Shown here piece after piece: positions 5,045 to 5,159 of a stretch of DNA of 5,159 nucleotides. Positions within the stretch are counted from its first letter, which is position 1. Each line of letters starts with the position of its first letter. The position numbers were made by a program, and so were the translations under genes. Origin of the DNA: Phycisphaerae bacterium (GTDB taxonomy: Bacteria; Planctomycetota; Phycisphaerae; SM23-33); the NCBI GenBank assembly GCA_030628445.1, contig DAOVQV010000128.1, positions 1-5,159 on the forward strand, read 5' to 3'. The notes under the pieces were generated by a model. The model was not told the origin of the DNA. It did no database searches and saw only the letters and a program-made list of their open reading frames with translations.

Positions 5045-5159
5045 TTAGCTGCACCCATGCGATGTCCCGCAACTGAAGCATTTGTAACAGTTCCCGTTAC
5101 GAACTGTAATAGCGCCGCAGACGTCACACGGCGGCGCATCCTGCTGGTAATGCGAGAAG
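5045..5159 (-). CDS. nrdJ: Vitamin B12-dependent ribonucleotide reductase (class II), C-terminal 37 codons
   Basis: Only the 3' end is in the window; the rest lies beyond base 5159. The frame encodes 37 residues ending in a TAA (5045-5047) and is too short to stand out as an open frame. It carries a cysteine-rich tail: CDVC (residues 11-14 of the fragment), GAITVRNGNCYKCFSCG (15-31) and a final GCS. This matches the zinc-ribbon-like C-terminus typical of adenosylcobalamin-dependent NrdJ proteins, whose RNG-C-x-x-C-x-x-CG and GCS ending are well conserved. NrdJ reduces ribonucleotides to deoxyribonucleotides in the cytoplasm, independent of oxygen; the terminal cysteines are thought to relay electrons to the active site. 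A class I NrdA with a similar tail is less likely. Two perfect inverted repeats here (5087-5107, 5112-5137) lie within coding sequence. It is on the same strand as leuD but separated from it by 648 bases and a likely terminator. Confidence 0.82.
   Translation of the reverse strand, partial: FSHYQQDAPPCDVCGAITVRNGNCYKCFSCGTSHGCS

Noticed and set aside
5036..5054. 7-bp hairpin GTGCAGC/GCTGCAC around the nrdJ stop as its terminator
   Set aside because: The stem starts inside the coding sequence and no U-tract follows; the candidate at 4919-4949 is better.
5087..5107. Perfect inverted repeat ACAGTTC/GAACTGT with a competing GTAAC/GTTAC hairpin
   Set aside because: It lies inside the nrdJ coding tail (the VRNGNC stretch), has no U-tract, and is explained by codons.
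5112..5137. Perfect 7-bp inverted repeat GCGCCGC/GCGGCGC with a 12-base spacer
   Set aside because: It encodes the APPCDVCGA stretch of nrdJ; no mobile element end or terminator context.

Overview
The window looks like a piece of metagenomic or draft bacterial sequence joined from two sources. Bases 1 to about 285 carry the C-terminal part of a ClpC-type AAA+ ATPase with moderate GC and codons such as AGA, AGG, ATA and CTA. From about 285 onward the DNA is GC-rich with a different codon style, starting inside an ispH gene that lacks its N-terminus. The switch happens in a different reading frame and over a short stretch that fits both genes, so a chimeric join (assembly, amplification or cloning) is the simplest explanation. 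A real rearrangement is possible but less likely.

The GC-rich part is ordinary bacterial chromosome with housekeeping biosynthesis genes. From left to right: ispH (+, 5' truncated; isoprenoid precursors), accA (-; fatty acid synthesis), tyrA (+; tyrosine), a DUF167/YggU-family gene (-), leuD (-; leucine) and the last 37 codons of a gene for an nrdJ-like B12-dependent ribonucleotide reductase (-), running off the right edge. ispH and accA converge, accA and tyrA diverge from a 199-base gap, and tyrA converges with the DUF167 gene, leaving 17 bases between their stop codons. leuD and the DUF167 gene probably form a short transcription unit. Gene content and protein style suggest a planctomycete-like (PVC) bacterium, but this is an inference from memory of the families, not a computed placement.

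The least expected part is the 648-base gap between nrdJ and leuD. It holds no convincing protein gene, but it has considerable potential RNA structure on the minus strand, the same strand as leuD. There is a likely intrinsic terminator after nrdJ, a 10-bp long-range helix around A-rich loops, two successive hairpins with the identical 8-base loop CUCCCUCC, and a hairpin abutting the leuD Shine-Dalgarno sequence. The pairs in the twin hairpins and the long helix are G-U on the minus strand and would be A-C mismatches on the plus strand, which argues for a minus-strand RNA. It could be a long leuD leader or a separate small RNA. I do not recognise it as a known riboswitch class.
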